A stretch of 64,000 bases of DNA from NCBI RefSeq assembly GCF_004363695.1, contig NZ_SNZC01000005.1:1-64000 (forward strand). The letters run 5' to 3'. Shown piece after piece: positions 1-9,207 of the stretch (positions within the stretch are counted from its first letter, which is position 1; the number at the start of each line of letters is the position of its first letter). A model generated the notes under the pieces. It saw only the letters and a list, made by a program, of their open reading frames with translations, was not told the DNA's origin and did no database searches. A program made the position numbers and the translations under genes. The DNA comes from Flavobacterium cheniae. GTDB lineage: Bacteria > Bacteroidota > Bacteroidia > Flavobacteriales > Flavobacteriaceae.

Positions 1-1328
1 GTATAAACTAATCCTACGTTTGTCCATGTTCCACCTGAAGTTGGTGTTCCGCCTAAGGCTGCAAATAACTGTGCATTTGTTGGTGTGGTTCCTTGGCATA
101 CAGTTAAAGTTCCATTACTTCCTGCATTTGGTGCACTACCTACTGTAACTGTAACATCTGAAGTACAAGATAAATCTGAAGCAGTCCATCTGAATACATT
201 AGCACCTAAAGAAAGGCCATTAACAACTGTATTAGGATTTGTATTTGAAACAAATGTACCAGTACCGGAAACAACACTCCAAGTACCCGTTGCAGGAGAA
301 GTAGCCGCAAGAGTTGTTGAAGTTACTGCACATAAAGCTTGATCAGGACCAGCATTACAAGAAAACTCAGTAGTAAAACTTCCTGCTTCTAAATAAACAA
401 CACTATCATAAGTTCCATCATTTACATCTGTAACAATTAATTTTATATGATACGTTTGACCTGGGGTTAAACCTGTCTGTGTTGCTGTCAAAATTCTTGT
501 GTTACCATTAAGTTGTGTTCCATCAATAGTTCCTAAGTATTCAGGTGTTGGGGTATTTTGTACCCAACTCCCATTAGCGGCAATACAATTGGCAGAACTT
601 GGAGCACCACCACTTGATCCAACAACTCCATTATTTACAGAATTTATAGATACTTCTGAACCATTAGATAAACGAGCAATATTTCTTGCATTATTAGTAA
701 AACCTTGGCCACCAGCAATTCCAGGACCACTTATTAAAAAACCGAATTTATCATTGTAAGAAGAACACTGATAATTAATAAAACCACTATTATCTGTGTA
801 TTCCTCTGAACCAAAAATATAACGAAATGTTACAGAATTCTCTACTGGAACAAAATCAAACTCTAATACTGCAGCATTAAAATAATTTTGTGCACCAGCC
901 AAGACATCTAAATCATTAATTCCTGCAGGGCAGCCTCCACCTTGTCTAATTTCACCTGCTGTACACGATGTATAACTTGTTGCCATCTGTCCTACAGAAC
1001 CCGGATGAACTCCTAATGTCAATGGAATAGTTGATGTGTGACCTGTAGTTAAAACAACTCCATTTGTAAAGCCTAATTGCGCTAAAGTTGTAGTTGCTGT
1101 TGAAAAATAACCTACTTGATATCTCGCAATACCTCCACTTACATCATTATAAACACCTCTAAATACAACATTTGATATTGTTGTCCCGCTTGTTGACGGA
1201 ACCAATACTCCATCCACTAACTGAGTTGGAGTATACAATGTATTGTTAATTGTAATTTGGGAATAGGTAGTTAAATATGTAAAGAACAAAATTATTGATA
1301 CTACTATTATTTTATAAAACTTCTTCAT
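1..1328 (-). CDS. Secreted choice-of-anchor L domain protein, 5' part only
   Basis: The gene runs off the left edge of the window, so only the N-terminal ~440 residues are visible, without the stop. The start is the ATG at 1328 (MKKFYKIIVVS), followed by a hydrophobic signal peptide ending near TTYSQ. Residues ~60-290 look like a choice-of-anchor L domain: LTTGHTS, a Cys pair near GGGCPAG, FDFVPVENSVTFRYIFGSEEY, then SYNDKFGFLISGPG. Proteins of this kind in flavobacteria are large, repetitive, T9SS-exported surface proteins. After the domain come Ig/PKD-like repeats rich in Thr, Ser and Gly with paired Cys (CNAGPDQALCAV, then SDLSCTSDV). It starts 3 bp after the stop of the upstream beta-helix gene on the same strand, so the two are probably co-transcribed. 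A role in adhesion or gliding is inference. The C-terminal sorting domain, if present, lies outside the window. Confidence 0.8.
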   Translation of the reverse strand, partial: MKKFYKIIVVSIILFFTYLTTYSQITINNTLYTPTQLVDGVLVPSTSGTTISNVVFRGVYNDVSGGIARYQVGYFSTATTTLAQLGFTNGVVLTTGHTSTIPLTLGVHPGSVGQMATSYTSCTAGEIRQGGGCPAGINDLDVLAGAQNYFNAAVLEFDFVPVENSVTFRYIFGSEEYTDNSGFINYQCSSYNDKFGFLISGPGIAGGQGFTNNARNIARLSNGSEVSINSVNNGVVGSSGGAPSSANCIAANGSWVQNTPTPEYLGTIDGTQLNGNTRILTATQTGLTPGQTYHIKLIVTDVNDGTYDSVVYLEAGSFTTEFSCNAGPDQALCAVTSTTLAATSPATGTWSVVSGTGTFVSNTNPNTVVNGLSLGANVFRWTASDLSCTSDVTVTVGSAPNAGSNGTLTVCQGTTPTNAQLFAALGGTPTSGGTWTNVGLVY

Positions 1329-1331
1329 TTT

Positions 1332-4300
1332 TTAGTTTTGATTTAAAATTTTAACTACTTTTTTTATACCGTTAATACAAGTTATATTTACAAGATAAAC
1401 CCCTGTAGACAAGTAAACATTTTTATTAAAAACAAGATTATTTTGCTCTAATTCGTCAAATGATATAAGCTTCCCATTAATATCAAATAATTCAATCTTT
1501 GAAAGTGGAATATTACTTGTAACTGTAAATTCCGAATTTAAAATAGCTGCTTGAATATTTATTTCTTCATCTTCAATTACATCCTCATCGGATCCATTTA
1601 ATTTATATACTACTTCAAATCTATTTAAGGTATTATCTGGATAAAAGAAATAAGCTGCTTGTGTTAAATCATGGTAAAAATTTAATTTTTTATCATGTAA
1701 ATAAATACTTTGTGTATTGAAAACGCCTTCTTTTTTACTTAAACTAATCGTTAACATAGTAGTTGGATTTGCTAACGAATAATCCAATTGAATTATGTCT
1801 GTAACTTCAAATTCAGGTTTTCCTTGAATAACTAATTTTTCATTTCCTAAAATAGAATAAAATTTAACTGGAGATAATGAATTTATCGGACCATCATAGG
1901 CTTCATCAAAATCGTTAGTTGCTCCAGGAAGATAACCCACTAATAATTCATTATATCGACCATTAGCATCAGCTAAACGCAACCAATATCTATCTTTTTC
2001 TTCATTTGCTCCACGATAAAATTGATTGTTACTTGGTATATCTTTTGTTCTTTGTTTATTGGTAAACAATACTGTTCCGTTCACTTTAGGACGCACCATA
2101 AAACCTTGAGCAGAAGCAATATAACCATTTGGCAAAATTCCATTTGGAGTTTGCGTTGTAGCACTTGGAACTCCAACACCTCCTGTTAAATTAAATGAAG
2201 CGTAATCTGCTTGTTGATAAAGTCCACTACCAGGATAAGGTGTATTGGCAGACCATAAATAAACGGTTCCATAAATTTTGTCTGCGTTTTCATTATAAAA
2301 ATCTTCAAACTTAATGGCACCTGGATAAGGATTACCTAACAATGTGAAATTTCTAAATGCATTATGCTCTGTATCATAATATTTAACAGTTGCATTATAA
2401 TTCCCATTATTTGATGTTCCTGAATAATTTAAAGTAATATTTGTTGGAGTGGTTCCTGCACTTGTTTTTACTCTTGTAATAAAACCCGTACCCACCGTTG
2501 GCTCACTTACTAATGATCTCCAACCTTGATAACTAAAATTCACACCATTAACACAAAAATCAGGATCCCAATAATATTTAATATCAAAATTGGTATTAAA
2601 TGTTGGAAGAATTGCATTGCTGACAGGCTTACTCCAATAAACATAATCCCAACGTATTTTATTTCCTGTACTTTTAGTAAAATTAATATTTGGAGTTACA
2701 ATAGGCTCATTATTTAAATCGTTTGGATGATTTACTTGAACCAAGTTACCTTTGCTTTTTACGTTTATTGTGCCATTATTGAAAATAGAATTTATGACGT
2801 AAACATAGGTTCCCAACTCATCTACACCAGCATTTAATTTACTGTCGATATCTATTACAAGTGTTTTTCCTGTTTTTACAGTCATTACACAAGCGTCAAT
2901 ATTACCATAAGTTGATGTATTATAGTCGTAATCAATAATTACATGTTCATCAATTGTTGGAATAGTTTTTCTTGACCATCCAATAGGTGTGCCTTTTGTA
3001 AATGTACCTAAAACAGTACTAGTTCCTGGGTTAGTAGTTTTAGCAACTCTAAAAGTCCCAGTTGTAGGAACAGCTGTAACTTTATAATATCCATTATATC
3101 CAGCAGGTGTAAATCCTTCAATTACAACCCAATTGCCGACAACTAAACCATGAGTAGCTTTTGTAAAAGTGATTACGGAAGTAGCCCATGTTGCTGCTGT
3201 AATAGTATTTGGTAGATTTGCTCCCTTATCAAAAGTTACTACATCTGTATTTGAGGCAGTTGTAGTTACATCTCCCCAAGTATTCAATGTTGAACAAATA
3301 AATGTTGCTGAAGCAGCGCCACAAGTACCAGTGAAACGATCGTTACAAATTGTTTGCGGCAAACCTACTGGAAGCATTGTTGAAAGTTCCGTATAATTAC
3401 CAGACATTTCTGGCCTTGAAATAGCAACTCCACTTCCGTCAGCTACAATATCACCATTAGCACCAAAACCTATTAATTGTTGGAATTTAATTTGTGCCGT
3501 TGGAAGATCTTGATTATGCAAATTTACTTGGGTACTTGAATAAACTGAGTTAAAAGTATTATTTTCTAAAATTATATCGAAAGGAGGAGTATTAGACCTA
3601 TCAAAGTTAATATCTTCACCTTTATCAGCTGCGTTATTATTAGTAAACGAACAAGATTTTATATTAATATTACATATTGGACTACTTGTATTAGTTATAG
3701 TAATTGCACCACCATCAGAAGAGGTTTCAGTTGTTGAATTATTTGAAAAACTACAATTAGAAATAGTTACATTCGAGTCCACTGAAGGACTAATTATTAT
3801 AGCTCCTCCTCCAAATGTACTACCCAAACCAGCAGTAATATTACTATCAAAACAAGAATTCAATATTGTCAATGTTCCTCCTTTATGAGCAATTGCACCT
3901 CCAGTTGTAGCACCATTTGCATCAAAAGTAGAATTTGTGATGGTTACATTTGCAGAGGCTCCTTGAATTAAAATTGCCCCCCCATCTAAAGCACTTATCA
4001 CATTATTATTCATGCTACAATTTTCAATATTAACAGTAGCATTATTTATTTTTAGAGCGCCTCCATAATTCGCTGAAGCTACTCTATTACATGGTAAAGA
4101 AGAATTCTTAATTGTAACACTTGTAGTTGAACCTGAAATATATAACGACCCTTGTCCTCCAGATCCAACGTTAGCGTAAATAATGACTTGATCAAAAATT
4201 ATTCCTGTTCCAGAAGAAATTGTCATAGCTATTCCATCAGATGCACAATCATATTTTGTTATTTGAATTCCTTTGAAAATTGCATCATTTGCAGTAAGAT

Positions 4301-4658
4301 TTCCCCATCTAACAGTACCAGATACAGAACCAGATTCAAAAATTGTATTTGCAGCTCCTGCACCAATAATTTGAATATTATTTTTATTAAATGCAATTGT
4401 TCCTGTACTAATATATGTTCCTGAATCAACATAAATTATATCTCCACTAGTTGCAATTGCATAAGCAGCAGCAAGTGTCAACTTTGGAGATGCAGCTGTT
4501 AAACCCGAATTTGTATCATTTCCAAAAGCCGAACAGTATACATCATTGATAGCTGAACCATCATTTACATATATATTGGCTGAAAACACATTCGTAAAGA
4601 AAAAAAGTGTTCCGAACAACAATAATTTGAATCTAATAGAGAGTAAAGTATTATTCAT
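1332..4658 (-). CDS. Secreted right-handed beta-helix protein with T9SS C-terminal sorting domain
   Basis: This 1108-aa protein has an N-terminal signal peptide (LLLFGTLFFFTNVFSA). Residues ~25-400 form repeated short strands of the pectate-lyase-like beta-helix type, with DGSAIND, AYAIATSGDIIYVDSGTY, and recurrent ITNSTF, ILNSCF and ISNCSF turns. The middle (~430-750) is a less repetitive Gly/Thr-rich region with aromatic motifs (YVYWSKPVSNAI). Near the end, SIYLHDKKLNFYHDL and LNRFEVVYKL, followed by a ~75-residue tail (LFDINGKLIS, STGVYLVNI, KKVVKILNQN), match T9SS cargo domains, most like the ChiA/type C group. It is therefore predicted to be secreted or attached at the cell surface. Substrate and role are unknown; polysaccharide binding or adhesion is possible. 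The ATG at 4658 follows a -7 element at 4713-4720 and heads a likely two-gene operon with the anchor-L gene. Confidence 0.82.
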   Translation of the reverse strand: MNNTLLSIRFKLLLFGTLFFFTNVFSANIYVNDGSAINDVYCSAFGNDTNSGLTAASPKLTLAAAYAIATSGDIIYVDSGTYISTGTIAFNKNNIQIIGAGAANTIFESGSVSGTVRWGNLTANDAIFKGIQITKYDCASDGIAMTISSGTGIIFDQVIIYANVGSGGQGSLYISGSTTSVTIKNSSLPCNRVASANYGGALKINNATVNIENCSMNNNVISALDGGAILIQGASANVTITNSTFDANGATTGGAIAHKGGTLTILNSCFDSNITAGLGSTFGGGAIIISPSVDSNVTISNCSFSNNSTTETSSDGGAITITNTSSPICNINIKSCSFTNNNAADKGEDINFDRSNTPPFDIILENNTFNSVYSSTQVNLHNQDLPTAQIKFQQLIGFGANGDIVADGSGVAISRPEMSGNYTELSTMLPVGLPQTICNDRFTGTCGAASATFICSTLNTWGDVTTTASNTDVVTFDKGANLPNTITAATWATSVITFTKATHGLVVGNWVVIEGFTPAGYNGYYKVTAVPTTGTFRVAKTTNPGTSTVLGTFTKGTPIGWSRKTIPTIDEHVIIDYDYNTSTYGNIDACVMTVKTGKTLVIDIDSKLNAGVDELGTYVYVINSIFNNGTINVKSKGNLVQVNHPNDLNNEPIVTPNINFTKSTGNKIRWDYVYWSKPVSNAILPTFNTNFDIKYYWDPDFCVNGVNFSYQGWRSLVSEPTVGTGFITRVKTSAGTTPTNITLNYSGTSNNGNYNATVKYYDTEHNAFRNFTLLGNPYPGAIKFEDFYNENADKIYGTVYLWSANTPYPGSGLYQQADYASFNLTGGVGVPSATTQTPNGILPNGYIASAQGFMVRPKVNGTVLFTNKQRTKDIPSNNQFYRGANEEKDRYWLRLADANGRYNELLVGYLPGATNDFDEAYDGPINSLSPVKFYSILGNEKLVIQGKPEFEVTDIIQLDYSLANPTTMLTISLSKKEGVFNTQSIYLHDKKLNFYHDLTQAAYFFYPDNTLNRFEVVYKLNGSDEDVIEDEEINIQAAILNSEFTVTSNIPLSKIELFDINGKLISFDELEQNNLVFNKNVYLSTGVYLVNITCINGIKKVVKILNQN

Positions 4659-4712
4659 AATCGTGTTGATTTAATTATTAGCAATTATTTAACATGCTGT
4701 TAATCATTTGTT

Positions 4713-4720
4713 CAAAAGTA
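4713..4720 (-). promoter_or_regulatory. Bacteroidetes -7 element TACTTTTG upstream of the surface-protein operon
   Basis: On the minus strand this reads TACTTTTG, an exact match to TAnnTTTG. It lies about 55 nt upstream of the beta-helix protein start and is the likely promoter for both T9SS surface-protein genes. A well spaced -33 TTTG is not evident. Confidence 0.55.
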
Positions 4721-4756
4721 AATAAAGAAGAATCACATAATTATACAAAAATTACC

Positions 4757-4764
4757 TATTTTTG
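4757..4764 (+). promoter_or_regulatory. Bacteroidetes -7 element TATTTTTG upstream of the helical-repeat gene
   Basis: TATTTTTG matches TAnnTTTG and sits 19 nt before the ATG at 4784. It is divergent from the surface-protein promoter at 4713-4720, so the 125-bp gap between the genes holds two opposed promoters. Confidence 0.5.
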
Positions 4765-4783
4765 GGTTTTAGAATAACATACC

Positions 4784-6265
4784 ATGATTATAAACGAAAG
4801 CAAAAAACTCATAGAATCAATGTCTATGAACGAAAAAAGATACTTTAAGATCTTTATCAATAAAAATATTTTTGGAAGTCAGAATAAATACCTATTACTT
4901 TTTGATATTATCAACAGTAACGAAACAATCTCTGAAGATACTTTAAAGAAACATGTAAAAGAACAAGATTATTCGGATAAAAACATTTCGTACGATATTA
5001 ATTATCTAAACAAAATTATACTTCGATCTTTAAACGAATTCCACCACGAGAAAACCATCAGTCTAAAACTTCAAAATCATATTAAGTCGGTTGAAATTTT
5101 ATTTTATAAAGGTTTATATGACGAATGCTTAAAAATTATTAGAAAAGCAAAAAAGTTAAGTCTCAAAAACGAAAATGAAATCTTAATTCTTGAATTACTG
5201 AATTGGGAAAAAAAATGCATGGGATATTCAAAAGGGTTCTACGGCGCCATGTCGGTTAATGAAAAAATTGATAATTACTTTAATTACATAAAAGAGAATA
5301 GAGAAATTACCGATTTATATTATCATAGTTACTTTTTAAAAAACAATGTAGGTAAAATGCCCTATGAAGGAATTGTCGAAGAATTCAATAAAATTATTGG
5401 AAATGCAATTTTTAAAAAAGATGGTTTAAGCCTACATTCTGTTCAATCAAAAATATTTTATTTTTTAACAATTGCTAACTATTTTCATGTTATCAATCAA
5501 AAAGATAGGGAATTACTCAACTTAGAAAAAACAATTGAAGTTTTTGACAATAATCCGTTTTATAAAGAAGAAAATCCTTTGGATTATATTTCTGTTTATA
5601 CCCGTGTAATTGATATCTACAAAAAAAGTGACGATGCCTCTTTTCATAACAAAATTGAAGCATTACGTGGATTTGAAAACATCTTAGACTTTCAAAAAAG
5701 TGTAGCGCAAGAGCGTATTTTCTTTCATACCAACCAAGCAGAATTAGAATTTTTAATTTTCAATAACAATTTTGAAGAAGGATTAAAAATGATGCAATTA
5801 GTTCTTAAATCGTTAAAAGAAAATAAATTTAATATTGAGCCTTATTATTTTATTGGCATGTATTATCAATTTGCATGTATCTTATTAATCAATAAAAACT
5901 TATCTCAAAGCTTAAAATATGTTAATCTAATTCTGAACGAATTTAAATTAGAAGATCGCCCTAAATCGTTCATCAAAACCGAGATTTTAAATCTTATTAT
6001 TCATTACGAATTAAAAAACTATAAATTAGTGTTGCATAATTATGCCACTTTTAATAAAAAATACAAACGTGTTTTTAAACTTAACTTTATAGAAAAAAAC
6101 ATCATTCAATTAATGGTTCAAATTTCGGAAAATCCATTTGGAACTAACGAAAACATTGAATTTAAGAAATTGCACGTTAAAATTCAGAAAAAAAATGATT
6201 TAGAGGATAGTATTTCAAATAAAATATATACAAAATATATAGAATCAAAATTGAAACATAATTAA
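4784..6265 (+). CDS. Hypothetical cytoplasmic alpha-helical protein (TPR-like), 493 aa
   Basis: I do not recognise a named family with certainty. The N-terminus (MIINESKKLIESMSMNEKRYFKIF) resembles a group of uncharacterised Bacteroidetes proteins that begin with a short winged-helix-like segment and continue as helical repeats. No signal peptide or membrane segment is visible. The sequence is rich in Lys, Asn, Glu and Leu, with amphipathic helices of TPR-like spacing (for example YDECLKIIRKAKKLSLKNEN and QAELEFLIFNNNFEEGLKMM). It is transcribed divergently from the surface-protein operon. Function is unknown; a scaffold or regulatory role is only a guess from the fold type. Confidence 0.6.
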   Translation: MIINESKKLIESMSMNEKRYFKIFINKNIFGSQNKYLLLFDIINSNETISEDTLKKHVKEQDYSDKNISYDINYLNKIILRSLNEFHHEKTISLKLQNHIKSVEILFYKGLYDECLKIIRKAKKLSLKNENEILILELLNWEKKCMGYSKGFYGAMSVNEKIDNYFNYIKENREITDLYYHSYFLKNNVGKMPYEGIVEEFNKIIGNAIFKKDGLSLHSVQSKIFYFLTIANYFHVINQKDRELLNLEKTIEVFDNNPFYKEENPLDYISVYTRVIDIYKKSDDASFHNKIEALRGFENILDFQKSVAQERIFFHTNQAELEFLIFNNNFEEGLKMMQLVLKSLKENKFNIEPYYFIGMYYQFACILLINKNLSQSLKYVNLILNEFKLEDRPKSFIKTEILNLIIHYELKNYKLVLHNYATFNKKYKRVFKLNFIEKNIIQLMVQISENPFGTNENIEFKKLHVKIQKKNDLEDSISNKIYTKYIESKLKHN

Positions 6266-6364
6266 TTTACAAATACTTACTTTTGCAAATTAAACCCTTT
6301 TTACAAGAAAGAAGTCTAGCTTAAAACTCTATTAACTTCGTTTCTAAAATTTGAATCAATTAAA

Positions 6365-7051
6365 ATGAAAGTCATTAAGTTTTTAATAGTTTTTTTTTCC
6401 TTTCTAAACGTTTCTATAAGTTATGCCCAATTAAAAACCATAACTGATAAAACCACTTACCCGTTTTGGATTAATGTTCCCGAAAAAGAAAGTACAGAAA
6501 AACAACCGATTCTAATTTTTCTACACGGAAAAAGTCTTTCTGGAACCGATTTGAATCGTGTGAGAAGATATGGTGTACTTCGCGCAATGGATAAAGGAAG
6601 AAAAATTCCAGCCATTGTTGTCGCTCCTCAATTAGCTAAAGGAAGTTGGAATCCTGATAAAGTTTTAGAAGTTATAGAATATGTAAAGAAAAACTACAAC
6701 GTAGACGAATCCCGAATTTATGTTTGTGGTATGAGTTTAGGCGGTTATGGAACTCTACATTTTGCAGGTAAACACGCTGATAAAATTACAGCAGCAGTTG
6801 CTATTTGCGGCGGTGGAAATGTTAGTGATGGCTGTAAATTAGCTACCATTCCACTTTGGATTCAGCATGGAGATATAGATTATATTGTGCCGCTTTCGGA
6901 ATCTCAAAAAGTGGCAAATGCGATTAGAAAATGTAATGAAAAAGCCAATCTAATCTTTTCGATTATCAAAGGTGGGAATCACGGAAACGTAGAACGCCTT
7001 TTTCATGAAGATGCTATGTACGATTGGTTATTCAAACAAAAAAGAGAATAA
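6365..7051 (+). CDS. Secreted alpha/beta-hydrolase, esterase or prolyl-oligopeptidase-like
   Basis: This 228-aa protein starts with a clear signal peptide (residues 1-21, FFSFLNVSISYAQ). The alpha/beta-hydrolase core shows the oxyanion-hole segment IFLHGKS, the nucleophile elbow GMSLGG (Ser124), an acid in QHGDIDYIVP (~Asp173) and the catalytic His in GGNHGNV (~206). The layout matches small PHB-depolymerase/feruloyl-esterase-like or dienelactone-hydrolase-like enzymes of about this length. The substrate cannot be read from the sequence; an exported carboxylesterase is the safest call. It lies 99 bp after the helical-repeat gene and 106 bp before the CIA30 gene, all in the same direction. Confidence 0.78.
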   Translation: MKVIKFLIVFFSFLNVSISYAQLKTITDKTTYPFWINVPEKESTEKQPILIFLHGKSLSGTDLNRVRRYGVLRAMDKGRKIPAIVVAPQLAKGSWNPDKVLEVIEYVKKNYNVDESRIYVCGMSLGGYGTLHFAGKHADKITAAVAICGGGNVSDGCKLATIPLWIQHGDIDYIVPLSESQKVANAIRKCNEKANLIFSIIKGGNHGNVERLFHEDAMYDWLFKQKRE

Positions 7052-7157
7052 TATCTTCCTTTTTTAAAATCAGATTTCACACTTAAACACTTCTAAACCT
7101 AAGGTTAAATTTCTTAGCAGATCAATTCATTTCTGTACTTTTATTAAAAATTACGAT

Positions 7158-7691
7158 ATGAAATTTCTAATTATTTTAGTTTTAACCCCTTTTATTATGA
7201 ATGATTTTCTACTTTTTGACTTCAATGAAAAAACCAATCCACGTGAATGGAGAATCATTGATGATGTTGTGATGGGTGGAATTTCAGACGGAAAGTTTAA
7301 AATTGATGAAAATGGAAATGGTATGTTTTTCGGAAGAGTTTCAACCGAAAATAATGGCGGTTTTTCATCGGTTCGTTATCAAATGAAAACCAAAGATATC
7401 AACGGTTTCTCGAAAGTTAGCATTCGATTAAAAGGCGATGGTAAAAATTATCAATTCAGAATAAAAGATGATATCAATTCTTACTATTCTTATATCACAA
7501 CCTTTGAAACTTCTGGAGAATGGGAAACAATCACACTTAATTTAAAAGATTTATATCCTTCATTCAGAGGTCAAACACTTAACTTACCAAATTTTGATGG
7601 TAAATTTTTAGAAGAAATTGTTTTCTTGATTGGCAATAAAAAAGATGAATCTTTTGAACTGAAATTAGATAAAATCGAATTAGTAAAATAA
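7158..7691 (+). CDS. CIA30 family protein
   Basis: A 177-aa protein matching the CIA30 domain (named after the NADH:ubiquinone oxidoreductase intermediate-associated protein 30): DDVVMGGISDG, FFGRVSTENNGGFSSVR, GDGKNYQFRIK and FLIGNKKDESFELKLDKIEL. This is a galactose-binding-like beta-sandwich. The N-terminus (MKFLIILVLTPFIMNDFLLF) is hydrophobic and could be a signal peptide or the first strand. In bacteria these proteins are common but their role is not established, and bacterial copies occur without complex I assembly partners nearby, as here. It is followed 40 bp later by the tRNA-dihydrouridine synthase, which has its own -7 element. Confidence 0.82.
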   Translation: MKFLIILVLTPFIMNDFLLFDFNEKTNPREWRIIDDVVMGGISDGKFKIDENGNGMFFGRVSTENNGGFSSVRYQMKTKDINGFSKVSIRLKGDGKNYQFRIKDDINSYYSYITTFETSGEWETITLNLKDLYPSFRGQTLNLPNFDGKFLEEIVFLIGNKKDESFELKLDKIELVK

Positions 7692-7719
7692 AAGAAAATA
7701 CGCAGCTTAAAAATTGTAT

Positions 7720-7727
7720 TATCTTTG
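7720..7727 (+). promoter_or_regulatory. -7 element TATCTTTG abutting the dihydrouridine synthase start
   Basis: TATCTTTG is an exact TAnnTTTG match ending 4 nt before the ATG at 7732. With usual spacing, transcription would begin at or next to the start codon, predicting a leaderless mRNA. It also decides the start: in-frame codons further upstream lie inside or before the promoter. Confidence 0.6.
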
Positions 7728-7731
7728 CTGC

Positions 7732-8676
7732 ATGAGTATTACATTATTATCTTCCCCTTTACAAGGATTTACCGATTTTAGATTTAGAAACGCTTTTCAC
7801 AAACACTTTGGTGGCATCGACACTTTCTATTCGCCTTACATCAAACTGAATGGAAAATTGGCGGTAAAAGGTTCGTACGAACGTGATATTCTTCCTGAAA
7901 ACAACTCTACTTTAGAAGTTATTCCACAAATTATAACGAATGATGCTGAAGAATTTTTATTTGTAGCGAAATATGTGCAACAATTCGGTTACAAAGAATT
8001 GAATTGGAACTTAGGTTGTCCATATCCAATGGTGGCAAAATGCGGTATGGGTTCAGGATTGATAAAAAATACCGACCAAATTGAACACATCTTAAAACGT
8101 GTTCACAATGAAACTGACATTATCGTTTCGATGAAAATGCGAATGGGTTATGAAAATCCAACCGAAATTTTAGATGTTTTCCCTATTTTAGAACAATATC
8201 CGATTAAAAATATCGCGATTCATGCTCGAATTGGCAAACAATTATACAAAGGCGGTGTCGATTTAGATTCGTTTCAAAAATGTTTAGATACTTCAAAACA
8301 GAAGATTTATTATAATGGTGATATTACTTCGGTAGCGAAATTTAAAGAACTACAAGAACGTTTTCCTTCTATTGATCATTGGATGATAGGAAGAGGCTTA
8401 ATTGCCGATCCATTTTTACCTTCGATGATTAAAAACGACACTACAGAATATCCGAAAAATAGATTGGAAATTTTTGAAGCTTTTCACGATGAAATCTACA
8501 GAGAATATGATGCGTATTTACAAGGTCCAACTCCTATTCGCATGAAAATGTTAGGGTTTTGGGAATACTTTTCAGAATCATTTTCTAATCCGCAAAAGAC
8601 TTTTAAAAAGATTAAAAAAGCAGGAAATAGTAAGAATTACGAAGCTGCTGTGAAAGAGATTTTTAAAAACGGGTAA
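7732..8676 (+). CDS. tRNA-dihydrouridine synthase
   Basis: A flavoenzyme that reduces uridines in the tRNA D-loop with FMN and NAD(P)H. The 314-aa protein starts MSITLLSSPLQGFTDF. It has the Dus signature ELNWNLGCPYPMVAKCGMGSGL, with the catalytic Cys in AKCGMG, then MKMRMGY, IHARIGKQLYKG, YYNGDI and MIGRGLIADPF for FMN binding. It is somewhat shorter than E. coli DusB/DusC; motifs are nearest DusC, but the exact uridine position cannot be told. An in-frame TTG 18 nt upstream is less likely because the -7 element TATCTTTG ends 4 nt before this ATG. The gene converges with mepB, with a 1-bp gap. Confidence 0.9.
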   Translation: MSITLLSSPLQGFTDFRFRNAFHKHFGGIDTFYSPYIKLNGKLAVKGSYERDILPENNSTLEVIPQIITNDAEEFLFVAKYVQQFGYKELNWNLGCPYPMVAKCGMGSGLIKNTDQIEHILKRVHNETDIIVSMKMRMGYENPTEILDVFPILEQYPIKNIAIHARIGKQLYKGGVDLDSFQKCLDTSKQKIYYNGDITSVAKFKELQERFPSIDHWMIGRGLIADPFLPSMIKNDTTEYPKNRLEIFEAFHDEIYREYDAYLQGPTPIRMKMLGFWEYFSESFSNPQKTFKKIKKAGNSKNYEAAVKEIFKNG

Positions 8677-8677
8677 T

Positions 8678-9190
8678 TTAAATTGAAAATATCCGTTTTA
8701 CCAATTCAACATCAACTAGTAAATTCTCTTTGATTTCAATAAAGTAATTAGCTTGCCAATCCTGAGTTTTTATGGCTTGTTTATTTTCGGGTTTATCCCA
8801 AGGTGCATAAACTCTAATGCCACGCTTTCCTCCATTATCATTTTGAGAAACAATTCCTTTAGCAATTAAAACCGATTTCGGAAAGATAAATTGACCGAAA
8901 TTTTCTGAATCTCGTACCGAAATAATCATAAAATCTAACGAATCACCAACGTCAAAAGGAGCTGTTATTCCTTCCTTATTTCGTTTCCAAATAGCAACAA
9001 ATTGTCCAATTTTTGTAGGTGTGATATTCGCAACTCGATATTGAATTTTATAGTTGTTCAATTCAAAAGAACAAGCTCCATAATTAGTGCTTTCTGAATT
9101 CCAAATAAGATTTTGAAGTTGAAAACCACATTCGTTATAAAGTAATTTTTCAGCAAGTTGCAAATCGGTTTGAAAACTTTCTGTCGCCAT
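8678..9190 (-). CDS. MepB family protein
   Basis: This 170-aa soluble protein matches the MepB family: CSFELNNYKIQYRVANITPTKIGQFVAIWKRN, FDVGDSLDFMIISV, GQFIFPKSVLIAKGI, GKRGIRVYAPWDKP. MepB was named from the staphylococcal mepRAB multidrug-resistance locus, where its function is not known. No MepA-type efflux pump or MepR-type regulator is nearby, so the name says nothing firm about resistance here. It overlaps nothing and lies 17 bp downstream of a small membrane-protein gene, with which it may be co-transcribed. Confidence 0.82.
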   Translation of the reverse strand: MATESFQTDLQLAEKLLYNECGFQLQNLIWNSESTNYGACSFELNNYKIQYRVANITPTKIGQFVAIWKRNKEGITAPFDVGDSLDFMIISVRDSENFGQFIFPKSVLIAKGIVSQNDNGGKRGIRVYAPWDKPENKQAIKTQDWQANYFIEIKENLLVDVELVKRIFSI

Positions 9191-9207
9191 TAATGGAATA
9201 ATTTTTT

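Noticed and set aside
85-759. Two open frames on the plus strand within the first 800 bases
   Set aside because: They are antisense to the choice-of-anchor L protein, whose minus-strand frame is open from 1328 to the edge with a signal peptide and domain motifs.
8678-9190. Multidrug-resistance locus suggested by the MepB name
   Set aside because: No MepA-like pump or MepR-like regulator is present; MepB itself has no proven resistance role.
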